Assembly: GCF_003696305.1 (NCBI RefSeq)
Contig: NZ_RFFK01000001.1
Location: forward strand, 310,001-374,000
Reading direction: 5' to 3'
DNA from: Pseudomonas sp. AOB-7
Lineage (GTDB): Bacteria > Pseudomonadota > Gammaproteobacteria > Pseudomonadales > Pseudomonadaceae
DNA: 64,000 nt
Shown: piece after piece, positions 46,849 through 56,131 of the stretch
How positions within the stretch are numbered: position 1 is the stretch's first letter
How the letters are laid out: the number at the start of each line of letters is the position of its first letter
Notes under the pieces: model-generated
Database searches by the model: none
The model's input: the letters and a program-made list of their open reading frames with translations, nothing else
What the model was told of the DNA's origin: nothing
Position numbers and translations under genes: made by a program

Positions 46849-47289
46849 ATGAGCTCAAAACGCCTCAACTACTACCAAGCAGCGCCTCAAGCGATGAAGG
46901 CGATGCTTGGCCTCGAGAAAGCCGCTTCGGAATCGGTGCTGCCCGGACCGTTGCGTGAAATTGTTCGAATCCGCGCCTCTCAGATCAACGGCTGCGCCTA
47001 TTGCATAGACATGCATACCACTGACGCCGTGAAAGCAGGCGAAAGCCTTCGTCGCTTGATGGCCGTGAGTGTATGGAAGGAAACGCCCTTCTTCACCGAG
47101 CAAGAGCGTGCTGCTCTGCTGTGGACCGAGACACTAACGCTGGTAGCGAGCCAGCACGCGCCGGATGAAATCTACCAAGAAGTAGCAGCCCACTTCAGCG
47201 CTCAAGAGCTGGCAGAGCTGACGTTCGTGATCGCCGGCATTAATGCCTGGAACCGTTTTGGCGTTGGTTTTGGAATGCAGCCGGAGTGA
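46849..47289 (+). CDS. Carboxymuconolactone decarboxylase (AhpD-like alkylhydroperoxidase) family protein
   Basis: A 146-residue protein. The redox motif CAYCIDMHT gives CxxC with a following His, as in AhpD peroxidases; REIVRIRASQINGC and ELTFVIAGINAWNRFGVGF are family marks. It probably reduces organic peroxides with an unknown thiol donor. GGAG lies 6 bases before the ATG. It overlaps nothing but the next gene, a secreted cupin, starts five bases after its stop, so they form an operon. Confidence 0.9.
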   Translation: MSSKRLNYYQAAPQAMKAMLGLEKAASESVLPGPLREIVRIRASQINGCAYCIDMHTTDAVKAGESLRRLMAVSVWKETPFFTEQERAALLWTETLTLVASQHAPDEIYQEVAAHFSAQELAELTFVIAGINAWNRFGVGFGMQPE

Positions 47290-47294
47290 ACTCG

Positions 47295-47714
47295 ATGAAC
47301 ATGTATATCAAAGCAATTTTTTTCACGGCCGCAGGGCTACTGAGTTCCGGTGTTATGGCCCACGGTACCGGTAGCGAAGGAGAAACCGTCACTCCGATTG
47401 CGCAAGCCGTTGTTCCTCCCCACGTTTTTAAGCATGCGACGGCGGTTCGTGTCGATTACGCACCAGGCGCTACTTCTACAGCTCACCGGCACCCTGGACA
47501 CGTGTTCGTCGTGGTGCTGAGCGGAGAGATTGAATCGGCCGTTGACGGATACCCCCCTCAACGATTCAAGGCCGGTGAAGCCTGGTATGAAAGCCCAGGA
47601 CAACTGCATCGGGTGTCCCGTAATGCAAGTAACTCCGAGCCAGCATCTCTGGTGGCGTGGCTGCTGTCCGACGGTAAAAAGGAACTCGTCCAGCCCGTCA
47701 CACTGAAGAAGTAA
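47295..47714 (+). CDS. Secreted cupin-domain protein
   Basis: A 139-residue periplasmic cupin. Signal peptide to about residue 22 (LLSSGVMA). The cupin motif appears as HRHPGHVFVVVLSGE and GEAWYESPGQLH, supplying His ligands for a metal. It resembles the second periplasmic cupin at 57551. Start ATG 47295 is favoured over GTG 47286, which overlaps the previous stop. Substrate unknown. Confidence 0.85.
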   Translation: MNMYIKAIFFTAAGLLSSGVMAHGTGSEGETVTPIAQAVVPPHVFKHATAVRVDYAPGATSTAHRHPGHVFVVVLSGEIESAVDGYPPQRFKAGEAWYESPGQLHRVSRNASNSEPASLVAWLLSDGKKELVQPVTLKK

Positions 47715-47846
47715 CGCTCAGCATGTGCTCAATTGCGCCCAGCGCCGGGCGCATTCAACGAGTGCGGAGCAGTTGATTGGCAACCGTACTCCTGACATTA
47801 AAAACCACTACCAGCTTATAACTTAAGTTTGCTTTTGGAGATCCTG

Positions 47847-47975
47847 ATGAAAATACTCAAAGCCCTTATTATCTGTGCTCTTGTAGGAGCTTCCGGCGCT
47901 GCTCTCGCCGAAGGCGGAAGTGACCGACTTATTGAAAGAATCGAGACTCGGCATGGTGGGACTACCAGTAAATGA
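47847..47975 (+). CDS. Small secreted protein, PtrA-like N-terminal domain (possibly truncated)
   Basis: A 42-residue protein with GGAG seven bases before the ATG. A signal peptide (residues 1-20, ends ALA) is followed by EGGSDRLIERIETRHGG, which resembles the N-terminal part of PtrA, a small Pseudomonas protein induced by copper. PtrA is about 60 residues; this copy stops early, and IS5-family transposase debris lies 240 bases downstream. It is either a natural short form or a truncated gene. Confidence 0.5.
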   Translation: MKILKALIICALVGASGAALAEGGSDRLIERIETRHGGTTSK

Positions 47976-48212
47976 TATTTGGTAGTCGGCTACATCCAAG
48001 CTGGATGTGATGCCAAGGACGGCTCCCCGTATACATAAGTCGTTGCACCCAAGAATCCGCCTTGGGTGAAAGCCCCTCAGTAATTCTGCGGATGGCTAGG
48101 GAAACCCCGCACAAGTCAGCCACGGGCAGCCTATCGGCGACTGAATCGCATTTTTGCCCGGCCCTCGGCAATAGATTGCAGCAGAAACCCGGCTTTGACC
48201 GGTTTATGCGTT
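47976..48212. other. Intergenic, no gene seen
   Basis: Contains the likely right-end flank of the IS5 remnant on the minus strand. No other structure was recognised. Confidence 0.3.
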
Positions 48213-48590
48213 TTACAGACGTACCGCACCTGCATCGGCAAGCAATTGCCGACGGGCCGTACATAGGATCGACAGGGCGAACAGTGTGACCGGTTGTGCG
48301 GTGTTCTTGGTCAGTCCCCGGAAGCGCACCTTCACGCGGCCAAACTGCCGCTTGATCAGCCGGAACGGGTGTTCGACGCCGGCCCGCACCTGTGCCTCGA
48401 CCTACTCGATTTCGCGCCTGACATTGTATGGGCCACTGCGCTGACTTAACTGTTTGTAGGTGCTGCGCCGTGCCACCATCAGCCGGATGACCTCGCGCCC
48501 TGCATGCTCGGGACGTTTCTCCACCCCAGTGGAGCGGGCATCGCCACAGACCACGTTCTCCTCACCATGCAGGAGCTTGTCGACCTAAGG
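48213..48590 (-). pseudogene. IS5-family transposase remnant
   Basis: On the minus strand the frame reads EENVVCGDARSTGVEKRPE, then, after an in-frame stop, VEHPFRLIKRQFGRVKVRF and NTAQPVTLFALSILCTARRQL, the C-terminal half of an IS5-type DDE transposase. The catalytic Glu region is present but the N-terminal half is missing and there is at least one internal stop, so it is dead. Debris continues to about 48780 without recognisable coding sequence. Confidence 0.75.
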
Positions 48591-48791
48591 GGCATCGATA
48601 CCACGACCAGTTAATGCCAACGACCTTGCGCCCAGGCATAAGTGATGTCGCCATACCTGATTGGAAAGCACTGTGGTCGAAGCCCGATATAATTGCTTTA
48701 GGCATCGGAGACTTCGACGTGGCCGGCTCTGCACTGGTGAGATGCCCAGGCGGCTTCATCTCTTAATAATCCTGCGGGCGAGGAGTACACC

Positions 48792-49253
48792 ATGCCACTA
48801 TCTCTTCGAGGTCTTTCCGCGTTCGCGGTAAGCGCTCTTTTTTGTGTTACAGCCAACTCACAAAGTGCCAATGACGTAAGTCAACCTCCCGCCATACTTC
48901 CGCTGCAATCAGAAGCTGCGCCAAAGCTGATTGCTTACCCTCCGCTTGCCGAGCCTCTGGCTCGCGGGGTAGTCATCGTCCAGTACCGGGCGGAAAACAT
49001 TCGCATCATGCCGGTGTTCGGCAAGGAGGCAGCCGATGTGTCGCCGCGCCTAGGACACCTGCACGTGACCTTGGACGGCTCCCCAGGTACCTGGGCGCAT
49101 ACCAGCGGCGACCCGATCATTGTTGTCGGGCTGAAGCCCGGCACCCACAGGATGCTGCTCGATGTGGCCGACCCGACTCACAAGATCCTCACCAGTACGG
49201 AAGTTATTTTCACGGTTCCGCAGCAGCGGCCTATGGAGCCTGCCATGAACTAA
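48792..49253 (+). CDS. DUF6130 family secreted protein
   Basis: A 153-residue protein. Signal peptide to about residue 23. The mature part contains PLAEPLARGVVIVQYRAENI, GHLHVTLDGSPGTWAH, and PGTHRMLLDVADPTH, an immunoglobulin-like fold with a conserved His-rich edge as in DUF6130; function unknown. GAGGAG precedes the ATG. It stands between an IS5 remnant and a gene-poor stretch. Confidence 0.75.
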   Translation: MPLSLRGLSAFAVSALFCVTANSQSANDVSQPPAILPLQSEAAPKLIAYPPLAEPLARGVVIVQYRAENIRIMPVFGKEAADVSPRLGHLHVTLDGSPGTWAHTSGDPIIVVGLKPGTHRMLLDVADPTHKILTSTEVIFTVPQQRPMEPAMN

Positions 49254-49564
49254 CCAGGGCAAAGTCCTCCGCGTGAGGTACTGGTCTGTCCGGGAACTGA
49301 GGGACAGGTAGTTAAGAACTTTGGACTACCTCGATCTTGCCTACTTCAAGCGCGTAGAAAAAGGCGGTCACTTCTCCATCTGAGAAGAGCTGGATCCGTT
49401 CAGCTTCGAAGCGCGCACCGCATTCAGGTCGTTGCGCTGATCTGCCGGCCTCGGGGCGCTCGTCGGTAACACGGGAATCGCGATAGGATATCGGGGCGCC
49501 CCCTGCCGGTAGAGATGTGTTCAAGCTTCCCGGCCGCCCCATTTTGAGTTGCCTGGCTAATACC
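49254..49564. other. Gene-poor stretch
   Basis: A 76-codon minus-strand frame (49312-49542) exists but has no ribosome site or recognised family. The direct phrase CTGTCCGGGAACTGAGGGACAG resembles debris of an insertion sequence end. Confidence 0.3.
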
Positions 49565-49954
49565 TTAGACCTTGGCGCACAGAACGGCCGCCTTGATCAA
49601 GCGCCCATGGTCATACCAGGCATGCCTCTGGTATACCGAGTAACTTCTATCGCCTGGCGAACCGGATAACTCAACAAGACCTGAAGCTTGGACGGGATCG
49701 GGCTTTCCGACAAAGAGCATCGACGTCTCATTATCCTTGACGACAAATGTCTCTTCGCCCTTATGAACATCCGCCTTTATGCAGTCGAAAAATTCGACAT
49801 CATGTTTTAGAGTTGTTCCCGAATAACTATCATGGCCCAATCTGATGTCGGGGCTCTGCGCGCAGCCAACTAACAACAGGGTCGGCAGAAACGCAGCACT
49901 CAGTCCCTTGAGCACAACTGAATACTCGTGTCGCACAACATTCTTGACGGTCAT
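49565..49954 (-). CDS. Hypothetical lipoprotein
   Basis: A 129-residue protein. Signal peptide with lipobox LLVGC near residue 30; Cys-rich mature part with FDCIKADVHKGEETFVV and YSVYQRHAWYDHGRL. No family recognised. GGAG is 11 bases before the ATG; the upstream frame to 50035 is not conserved-looking. It follows a small secreted protein on the same strand. Confidence 0.65.
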   Translation of the reverse strand: MTVKNVVRHEYSVVLKGLSAAFLPTLLLVGCAQSPDIRLGHDSYSGTTLKHDVEFFDCIKADVHKGEETFVVKDNETSMLFVGKPDPVQASGLVELSGSPGDRSYSVYQRHAWYDHGRLIKAAVLCAKV

Positions 49955-50010
49955 AATTATGCACTCCGGCCATAAACGCTTATCGTACACAGTGAAAGTA
50001 AAATCTCGCT

Positions 50011-50211
50011 TCAGATCAGCATGAAAGCCAGACACTGATCGCCGCCGTAAATTGACAGCTTAACGTCATGACCCGACTGATCAGTGCAGGTCGAATGCAA
50101 GCCATCAACGTCATTGCCTTGCGTAGACCAACTTCTGTTCTCGCTCTCCAGGCCAGATATGGCCAGGCTAAGAAGAACAATGACAATGGCGATCCTTTTC
50201 GTCGATTTCAT
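50011..50211 (-). CDS. Small hypothetical secreted protein
   Basis: A 66-residue protein with a clear signal peptide (IAIVIVLLSLAISG) and AAGGTGGTG before the ATG. The mature part has two Cys (CTDQSGHDVKLSIYGGDQC), probably one disulfide. No family recognised; 56 bases before the lipoprotein gene and probably in the same operon. Confidence 0.55.
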   Translation of the reverse strand: MKSTKRIAIVIVLLSLAISGLESENRSWSTQGNDVDGLHSTCTDQSGHDVKLSIYGGDQCLAFMLI

Positions 50212-50246
50212 CTTTCACCACCTTTCAACGTCAGCCTTAACAAAAG

Positions 50247-50507
50247 CTAGCCTTTGCACATTGGCAAGGGCTGCTCGTGCGAAGAGAAGAAGGCCATTGC
50301 AATCACCCAGTTACTGAGCGTTAGTGCACGCACCGTTTTTTCAATAGGGTCACTGCACGAATTCGCCAAAAGCGTGAGCAACCACGAACGGCCGTCTTCG
50401 GTCTGACGTATCAGGGTCCACTTTACTCCGGGCAACCATTCGCGCAGGTAGCACTCGATGTGTGGTTGGGCTTGAGGACGTGTAGTGATCTGAAGGAGCA
50501 GGTTCAT
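50247..50507 (-). CDS. Hypothetical protein
   Basis: An 86-residue frame with GAGG upstream of the ATG. MNLLLQITTRPQAQPHIEC and VKWTLIRQTEDGRSW look protein-like, but no family is recognised. It could be a small accessory of the NDH-2 gene, which ends upstream on the same strand with a 78-base gap. Confidence 0.5.
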   Translation of the reverse strand: MNLLLQITTRPQAQPHIECYLREWLPGVKWTLIRQTEDGRSWLLTLLANSCSDPIEKTVRALTLSNWVIAMAFFSSHEQPLPMCKG

Positions 50508-50585
50508 ATTGATTGCCTCGGCGCTCTTTTGCCCAGGACCGTGAAGTTTCACTGCACGGCCCTGGGCGTTGCGGTAACTGCGGGA

Positions 50586-51788
50586 TTAGGCAACGACCGG
50601 GATCAGTGGATCGGCGGCGGCAAGTGCAGCGCTCCGATCAGCAGCCGGCGGATAAATCCAGACGCTATTGATCTGCTGCTTGAGCGACTTGGCTTCATCT
50701 CGCACCATTTGCACCTGTCGGTCCCAGCCCTCGGTGAATACAGCGCCCCAGGCTCCCAAATCCAGGCAGGTCACGTACTTGGCTTGGCGATATGTAGTTG
50801 GCTGTACGCCCAGGAGGCTGGCCGCAGCGTTGTTGCCAGCCGAACGGCCGAGAGCAATTGCATGCTGGCACGACATGAGGGAGCGGTTGCCGTTTCCGTC
50901 CGTAGCCGCATTGGCCACGTCGCCAGTTGCGAACACGTCCTTCTGACCCGGAACCTGGAGGTTGTCGTCCACGTACAGGCGGCCGTAGTCGTCGCGCTCG
51001 CCAGGGATCTGTTCGGTCAGAGAACTCGCACGCACTCCGACGGTCCAGATCACGGTATCTGCGTCGATGCGCTCGCCGTCGGCCAGAATCACACCGCGCT
51101 CATCTACAGCAGCGACAAGGCTGTTCAGACGCCACTCCAAGCCCAGCTCCTCACTTGCGGAGACAATGGCGGAACGCGGTCCCTCCCCCAACGCTGCGCC
51201 GATCTCGCGCCCGCGATCGACAACGATGACCCGGATATTGGCGTTCTCGCCCAGGGCGGCGCGAAGCCGGGCGGGCATTTCGGCAGCGGTCTCGATACCG
51301 GTGAAGCCGCCACCTGCAACTACAACGGTATTGCGGCTGGGCGAATCGGGCCGTGCGCCCAGGGACGATACATGCCGCTCAAGGCGCACCGCCTCGTCCA
51401 ACTGATCCACGTCAAAGGCATGCTCAATACCGGCTAGCGCCGGGCGCACCACCTTGCTACCGGAAGCGAGGACTATCCGGTCATACGCCAGCTCCGCAGC
51501 CTTGCCCTGGGCGTCGCGGTAGCTGACCACCTGGCGCTCTACGTCGATATGCTCGGCCATGCCCTTAACGAAAGTCACGCCCACAGCGTCGAACAGTTTG
51601 TTGAGGGGGGCAACCATGCGATGCACATCCGGCTCGTAGAAGCGTGGACGGACATGGAGTTCGGCCTGCGGCGCAAGGACTAGGACTTCGACGTCATTAC
51701 GGTTGTGTTTGTCCAGCAGACGAGTGGCGCTGAGCGCACTCCACATGCCACCAAAACCGGCACCGATGATGAGTATGCGTTGCTTCAT
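50586..51788 (-). CDS. NDH-2-like FAD/NAD(P)-dependent oxidoreductase
   Basis: A 400-residue two-dinucleotide-binding-domain flavoprotein. FAD fold at the N-terminus (ILIIGAGFGGMWSA), NAD fold in the middle (VVVAGGGFTGIETAAEM) and the second FAD site (VFATGDVANA). This is the type II NADH:quinone oxidoreductase superfamily, non-proton-pumping. No C-terminal amphipathic membrane helix is obvious, so quinone use is not certain. ATG 51788 has TGGAG upstream. It is divergent from an Rrf2 regulator with a 9-bp palindrome between them. Confidence 0.88.
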   Translation of the reverse strand: MKQRILIIGAGFGGMWSALSATRLLDKHNRNDVEVLVLAPQAELHVRPRFYEPDVHRMVAPLNKLFDAVGVTFVKGMAEHIDVERQVVSYRDAQGKAAELAYDRIVLASGSKVVRPALAGIEHAFDVDQLDEAVRLERHVSSLGARPDSPSRNTVVVAGGGFTGIETAAEMPARLRAALGENANIRVIVVDRGREIGAALGEGPRSAIVSASEELGLEWRLNSLVAAVDERGVILADGERIDADTVIWTVGVRASSLTEQIPGERDDYGRLYVDDNLQVPGQKDVFATGDVANAATDGNGNRSLMSCQHAIALGRSAGNNAAASLLGVQPTTYRQAKYVTCLDLGAWGAVFTEGWDRQVQMVRDEAKSLKQQINSVWIYPPAADRSAALAAADPLIPVVA

Positions 51789-51887
51789 GTGAATCTCCAG
51801 AAATCGAAATAGGGTGATCAATCAGGATCAGCGCACCCGGCTGCAGCAATGCCGGAAAGGCGTTCATCGTTTCCAAGGCGGGCCGAC

Positions 51888-51912
51888 AACTACGACTATA
51901 TGAGTCGTAGTT
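51888..51912. promoter_or_regulatory. Palindromic operator between NDH-2 and Rrf2 genes
   Basis: Perfect 9-bp arms AACTACGAC and GTCGTAGTT around TATATGA. It sits 100 bases before NDH-2 and 204 bases before the Rrf2 gene, and is a likely Rrf2 binding site (inference). Confidence 0.6.
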
Positions 51913-52116
51913 AGATCGAGCAAGCTTTTCTCTCCTGAACAGTGCACCGTTCGTCGCCGTTATCAGGCATCCACCTTCACGCGCTTGGTTTGTCTGGGCT
52001 TAAGGCATAATCTGAATAGAAGGAAGCCCGCTGGCGAGCATGCGTGACGCTGACGCCCTTGGATTCCCCTTAGAAATCCTCATTAGAAATACGATCACAT
52101 AAGGCGGAGTTATCGC

Positions 52117-52614
52117 ATGGCTTTGTACAGTGCAGGCGTGGAATACGGGATTCACTGCCTGCTTTTTTTGACTGACGAGAAAGGCGATGGGCGCGAGGCC
52201 AGCGTGCGAACGCTGGCAGAGCTGCAAGGCGTTCCGCCGGAGTTGCTGGCCAAAGTGTTCACTCGTCTGGCCAAGGCTAATCTGGTGGTTGCGACCGAAG
52301 GAGTGCGTGGCGGCTTCCGCTTGGCTCGCCCTGCCGACGAGATCACGGTGCTGGACATCGTTCGTGCAATCGACGGCGACAAGGAAATCTTCGAGTGCCG
52401 CAACGTGCGCCAACGTTGCGCGGTGTTCCAGACCGGCTGCCCGGAACCAGATTGGGAGAGCGCTGGTCCTTGCAGCATCCATGCGGTCATGCTTCAGGCC
52501 CAGCAGCGGATGGAGGAAGCGCTCGCTCAGCAGACCATATTGGATATCGTTCGCCGGGTTGCGCGCAAAACGCCGCCAGAGTATGGCGAACAGGTGCTGA
52601 AGTGGATGAACTGA
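52117..52614 (+). CDS. Rrf2-family transcriptional regulator
   Basis: A 165-residue regulator. HTH around VRTLAELQGVPPELLAKV and wing TEGVRGGFRLARP. Three Cys in the pattern C-x6-C-x6-C (CRNVRQRCAVFQTGC) match the usual iron-sulfur ligand position of IscR/NsrR-type proteins, and a fourth Cys is in GPCSIH. It probably senses redox, nitric oxide or iron-sulfur status and represses the divergent NDH-2 gene. Confidence 0.92.
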   Translation: MALYSAGVEYGIHCLLFLTDEKGDGREASVRTLAELQGVPPELLAKVFTRLAKANLVVATEGVRGGFRLARPADEITVLDIVRAIDGDKEIFECRNVRQRCAVFQTGCPEPDWESAGPCSIHAVMLQAQQRMEEALAQQTILDIVRRVARKTPPEYGEQVLKWMN

Positions 52615-52733
52615 CCTGCCCGGCCCTGAGAACGCCGGTCAGCCGTCCCTTTGTGGGAGTCGGCCTCCAGAACAGGGCCTAGCCTTGCACTTACAAGCCC
52701 TGGCTCTGGTTCAGCCCCGTTTTTCCCCAACCT

Positions 52734-53561
52734 TCAAGTGCGCCCCAGGGATTTCATCCAGTCTCGGGGGCTTTGCCCAGTCTTGCGGCGAAACGCCCGA
52801 GCCAGAGCTGATGGGCTTTCATAACCGACCTCGTCGGCGACAATTGATATCGGTCGCCCTTCGCGCAGATGCTTCTGCGCGACGCTGATGCGCCAACTCA
52901 GCAGATAATCTCCTGGCGTCTGCCCTACGACTGAGTGGAAATGAGCAGCATAGGCGGCGCGCGACATGTTCGACTCGCTAGCCAGCTCAGCAACCGACCA
53001 GGAGCGCTGAGGTGCGTTGTGCATCTGTACCAGAGAGCGCGCCAGGCGCGAGTCGGACAATCCCGCCATCATTCCGCTGTTCAGCGCACGCTGATCGAGG
53101 AGATGCCGCAGCAGCAAGATGATCAGCAGCTCGAATAGGCGATCAAGCACGGCCTCCCTGCCACAGTGTCCGGCAGCCGCCTCCGCGAACAACCACCTCA
53201 ATGTGTCGGCCAGCAGCGGCAGCTCGTCGAGAGGCAACACCAAAAGATCGGGTAACGACGCAGATAACGGGTTGCTGGCACCGCCATCGAATTCCATTGA
53301 AGCGCACACGAGCTGGGCGCCCGTGGGTTCGTCGGCGATCAACTTATGCCGACTGGGGCGCGGCAGAAAAATCAGGCTGGGCCGGCTGAGCAGCAGATCC
53401 CCTCCATCGGGGCGCTTTAAAGTGACGCTGCCAGCCTGCAAGAGATGAAAGTGGCCATGCGGCTCGATGCCATCGTACGTCGCCACGCCGCACAGTCTGC
53501 CATTATGAAACAGCCTTGCGCGGACGCCGAACTGCGACAACAGGGTGGACAAACGATCCAT
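52734..53561 (-). CDS. AraC-family regulator with cupin-type sensing domain
   Basis: A 275-residue protein. N-terminal cupin-6 domain (FHNGRLCGVATYDG, PHGHFHLLQAGSVTL, RPSLIFLPRPSRHKL) and C-terminal AraC DNA-binding domain (VAELASESNMSRAAYAAHF, ISIVADEVGYESPSALARAF). ATG 53561 preferred: the conserved family starts MDRLSTLLSQFGV. It lies between the Rrf2 gene and the RiPP operon, both unrelated in orientation; its target may lie outside the window. Confidence 0.9.
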   Translation of the reverse strand: MDRLSTLLSQFGVRARLFHNGRLCGVATYDGIEPHGHFHLLQAGSVTLKRPDGGDLLLSRPSLIFLPRPSRHKLIADEPTGAQLVCASMEFDGGASNPLSASLPDLLVLPLDELPLLADTLRWLFAEAAAGHCGREAVLDRLFELLIILLLRHLLDQRALNSGMMAGLSDSRLARSLVQMHNAPQRSWSVAELASESNMSRAAYAAHFHSVVGQTPGDYLLSWRISVAQKHLREGRPISIVADEVGYESPSALARAFRRKTGQSPRDWMKSLGRT

Positions 53562-53785
53562 ATCGGGCCCCATGGAAGCATGCGGACGATCAGTATCCTA
53601 TCACCAGCAGTTTGGCTCGAAGCATGATCCTGCCCAGGCCTTGGTCAAGCGCGCCCTCAGCAACTACCCCGGCCGGCGAAATTTTCAGGTCAGCCAATCG
53701 CCAATGTTAGGGACGACAGCAATTGTCCGCGCCTCCAAACGAGCGCGTCAGGCCGCCCCTGGTCCGTCAGCGAGCACGCATGGCG

Positions 53786-54529
53786 CTAGGCTCGGATACC
53801 CAGCACCACGCCCTGCACACGCAGGCATTCGAGCAGAGCCTGCCCCTGAGGGAGGATCTCATCGATGGAGACGCCCACGGCTTCGGCCAGTGCGGCTAGA
53901 TGCTCGCGGCCACTGCACTCTCGCGTCTGCAGCAAGGTGAGCAAGGCATACGCCAGCGGCGCAAGGCGGGAGAAATGCACTCGCTGGTCCGTTCGACGCT
54001 GCACCAGGATCAGCGTGGGCTCGCTCGATGCAGATGTCGGAAGGTGATTCGGACCGATATCGCAAACCGGCCAGCGGTAGGCCAAGGGCCAGGCCAAGGT
54101 CGATAGCAGCGGCACGCCCTCGAGCAAATCGCCTTCGGGATCATGGGCCGGCTCGCAGCTGGCGCTCAGCAGCAGCGCGCTTTCCGTCCATTCGTAGTGG
54201 GCCAGTTCCGCCAGCCAGGGCGGCAGGTCCGGAGCATCGCCAGCCCCCTCCTCCAGGTAACCGACGAATTCCTTCGCCAGCTCGGTGAACAGTGGCGTCC
54301 GGCAACGGTAGTCGGCGTAGAAGGCGTGAACTAAGGCTTGCCGCTGCGCAGGTGCAAGCGTGGCGCGAAGCACCGGGAAGCCACCACCGAGCAGGGAGTC
54401 GAGGTTGCCGATGAACAGCTGGCGATAGATGGCCAGACGGCGCGCCTCGATACCGGGAGGCGCCGGCTGCCGCGGATCACGGACATGGCGCGCCAGCGTC
54501 ATCAGTTGCTCGTGCAGGGTCTCAGGCAC
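53786..54529 (-). CDS. DUF2063 protein, RiPP recognition partner (HvfC/BufC-like)
   Basis: A 247-residue protein. The N-terminal DUF2063 domain shows [20 protein letters not shown] and [17 protein letters not shown]; such proteins pair with the DUF692 enzyme and bind the precursor leader. Start is GTG 54529 with a near-perfect GGAGGTG eight bases upstream, and it overlaps the DUF692 stop by eight bases (translational coupling). The frame further upstream to 54559 is not used. A role in presenting the EGKCG precursor to the oxidase is known for the family and inferred here. Confidence 0.88.
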   Translation of the reverse strand: MPETLHEQLMTLARHVRDPRQPAPPGIEARRLAIYRQLFIGNLDSLLGGGFPVLRATLAPAQRQALVHAFYADYRCRTPLFTELAKEFVGYLEEGAGDAPDLPPWLAELAHYEWTESALLLSASCEPAHDPEGDLLEGVPLLSTLAWPLAYRWPVCDIGPNHLPTSASSEPTLILVQRRTDQRVHFSRLAPLAYALLTLLQTRECSGREHLAALAEAVGVSIDEILPQGQALLECLRVQGVVLGIRA

Positions 54530-55367
54530 GGCGCACCTCCTGAAGCTCTCGGCTTTCATGCTGAAACGCGCGAATCCGCTCCACCTCCTCCAGCAACTCG
54601 CTCAGCGGCGGGAAGTTGAAGTCGCGCTCCAGCAGCGTCGGCAAGGCCCCGAAACGCCCATAGGCCTGCGCCAGCAGGCTCCAGACGCCGTCCTTCACCG
54701 CGGCGCCGTGAGTATCGATCTTGAGATCCTCGGCCTCGTCATAGTGGCCGGCCACATGCAAGTAGACCACTCGCTGCGGCGGAATAGCGGCCAGGTAACC
54801 CGCTGCGTCGTAACCATGATTGATCGAATTGACGAAGAGGTTGTTGACGTCCAGCAGCAGGTCGCAATCCGCCTCATCCAGCACCGCCTTGAGGAAGTCG
54901 ATCTCGCTCAGCGCCTGATAGGGCGCGGCGTAGTAGGAGATGTTCTCCACCGCGATGCGGCGTCCCAGCATGTCCTGAACCTGGCGAATACGCGAGGCGA
55001 CATGCCGCACCGACTCGTCGGTGAAAGGCAGCGGCAGCAGATCGTAGAGCTGGCCGTCGTCGGAGCAGTAGCTCAGGTGTTCGCTGTACAGCGCAACGCG
55101 ATGATGATCGAGAAACAGACGGGTGCGTTGCAGCAACTCCCGGTCGAGAGGGGCCGGCCCACCCAAGGACAACGACAGGCCGTGGCAGGTAATCGGAAAA
55201 CGCTCGGCAAGCCGCGCCAATTGCTCGCCATAAGCGCCCCCCACACCAATCCAGTTGTCGGGTGCACATTCGAGAAAGTCCACGGCGCTGTCCGCCATGA
55301 GACGAAACTCGGGTAGCAAGGCGCGGCGCAGACCAAGGCCGGCGCCATTCAAGGCTGATAAGGGCAT
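54522..55367 (-). CDS. DUF692 multinuclear non-heme iron oxidase (MNIO; HvfB/BufB-like)
   Basis: A 281-residue TIM-barrel enzyme of the MNIO family, which modifies Cys residues of ribosomal peptides (to oxazolone/thioamide, thiooxazole and related groups). Metal-ligand segments are visible in order: [55 protein letters not shown] and [10 protein letters not shown]. Start is ATG 55367 with GGAG upstream; the adjacent GTG is also possible. It follows the EGKCG precursor gene by 62 bases and overlaps the DUF2063 gene. Likely substrate: the Cys of the EGKCG repeats. Confidence 0.92.
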   Translation of the reverse strand: MPLSALNGAGLGLRRALLPEFRLMADSAVDFLECAPDNWIGVGGAYGEQLARLAERFPITCHGLSLSLGGPAPLDRELLQRTRLFLDHHRVALYSEHLSYCSDDGQLYDLLPLPFTDESVRHVASRIRQVQDMLGRRIAVENISYYAAPYQALSEIDFLKAVLDEADCDLLLDVNNLFVNSINHGYDAAGYLAAIPPQRVVYLHVAGHYDEAEDLKIDTHGAAVKDGVWSLLAQAYGRFGALPTLLERDFNFPPLSELLEEVERIRAFQHESRELQEVRRA

Positions 55368-55429
55368 CACGATGGCTCTCCAGATAGGGTGACGCCCTCC
55401 CCGCGCATGGGCACCGGGAGGGCTTCGGA

Positions 55430-55909
55430 TCAGTCCTTGGCCTGGCTCATGCGGGTGAACAATTCCGTGGGTACTGGCTTACCGTTGGAGGTGTACTGAT
55501 TGCTGCGATACTTGTAGACCTCGGCCTCGGACAGGTAGCCGTCGCCGTTGGTGTCCATCTCCTCGAACTCGACCTGACGGGTCGGGGCTACGGTCAGAAA
55601 CTCTGCGAGCGACACCAGGTGGTCGTCGTCGCTATCGGTGCGGGCGAAGGACTCGTCGCCGCATTTGCCCTCACCGCACTTGCCTTCGGCCTGGCTGACC
55701 TTGGCGCCGGCCTCGCTGGTGCCGCATTTGCCTTCACCACATTTGCCCTCCCCGCACTTGCCTTCGCCAGCCTTCTCGGCGGAAGCCAGTTGGTAACCCT
55801 GAGGCAATGCCTCCACGGCAAAGGAGGCCTGGGCCAGGCTCATGCCGCCCGCCAGGGCAACAGCGATGAGGCCAAGACGGGTCTTGTTGGTGACGTGGGT
55901 ACGAGACAT
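55430..55909 (-). CDS. Secreted precursor with five EGKCG repeats and two EF-hands (HvfA-like)
   Basis: A 159-residue protein. Signal peptide to about residue 31 (SLAQASFA). Residues 49-84 hold five EGKCG units with Cys52, Cys57, Cys62, Cys78 and Cys83, the motif modified by MNIO enzymes in Haemophilus HvfA-type copper chelators. Residues 92-103 ([12 protein letters not shown]) and 119-130 ([12 protein letters not shown]) are canonical 12-residue EF-hand loops with acidic positions 1, 3, 5 and 12, so the protein may also bind calcium. GGAG precedes the ATG. It leads the minus-strand operon with DUF692 and DUF2063. The EF-hand fusion to an EGKCG precursor is unusual in my knowledge. Confidence 0.9.
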   Translation of the reverse strand: MSRTHVTNKTRLGLIAVALAGGMSLAQASFAVEALPQGYQLASAEKAGEGKCGEGKCGEGKCGTSEAGAKVSQAEGKCGEGKCGDESFARTDSDDDHLVSLAEFLTVAPTRQVEFEEMDTNGDGYLSEAEVYKYRSNQYTSNGKPVPTELFTRMSQAKD

Positions 55910-56117
55910 AAGATTTCTCCGGACGCTGAGCGCGGTCGACCGCGCGGGTAATGCCACAAGGGCTGAATCCGGCATGAGGCAGATGGCGCGCCGATCGATA
56001 CTCGACGGGGATGCGCAGGCCTCTTGCAGGCCTGGCCATTTGGCACCGGCGATGTATCCATGAAGTATCGGCAGACCGGCGCCTTTGTATGCCTGCGCCC
56101 AATACCCAGGTCGCGGA

Positions 56118-56131
56118 TACAGAGAGATACC
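56118..56131 (+). promoter_or_regulatory. Near-match TACA-N6-TACC repeat
   Basis: TACAGAGAGATACC, with one mismatch to the perfect repeat; it lies upstream of the EGKCG precursor gene. Confidence 0.4.

Noticed and set aside
49312..49542. 76-codon minus-strand ORF
   Set aside because: No ribosome site and no protein-like features; probable IS debris.
53600..53785. Gene between AraC regulator and DUF2063 gene
   Set aside because: Short frames only, with no ribosome site or family.
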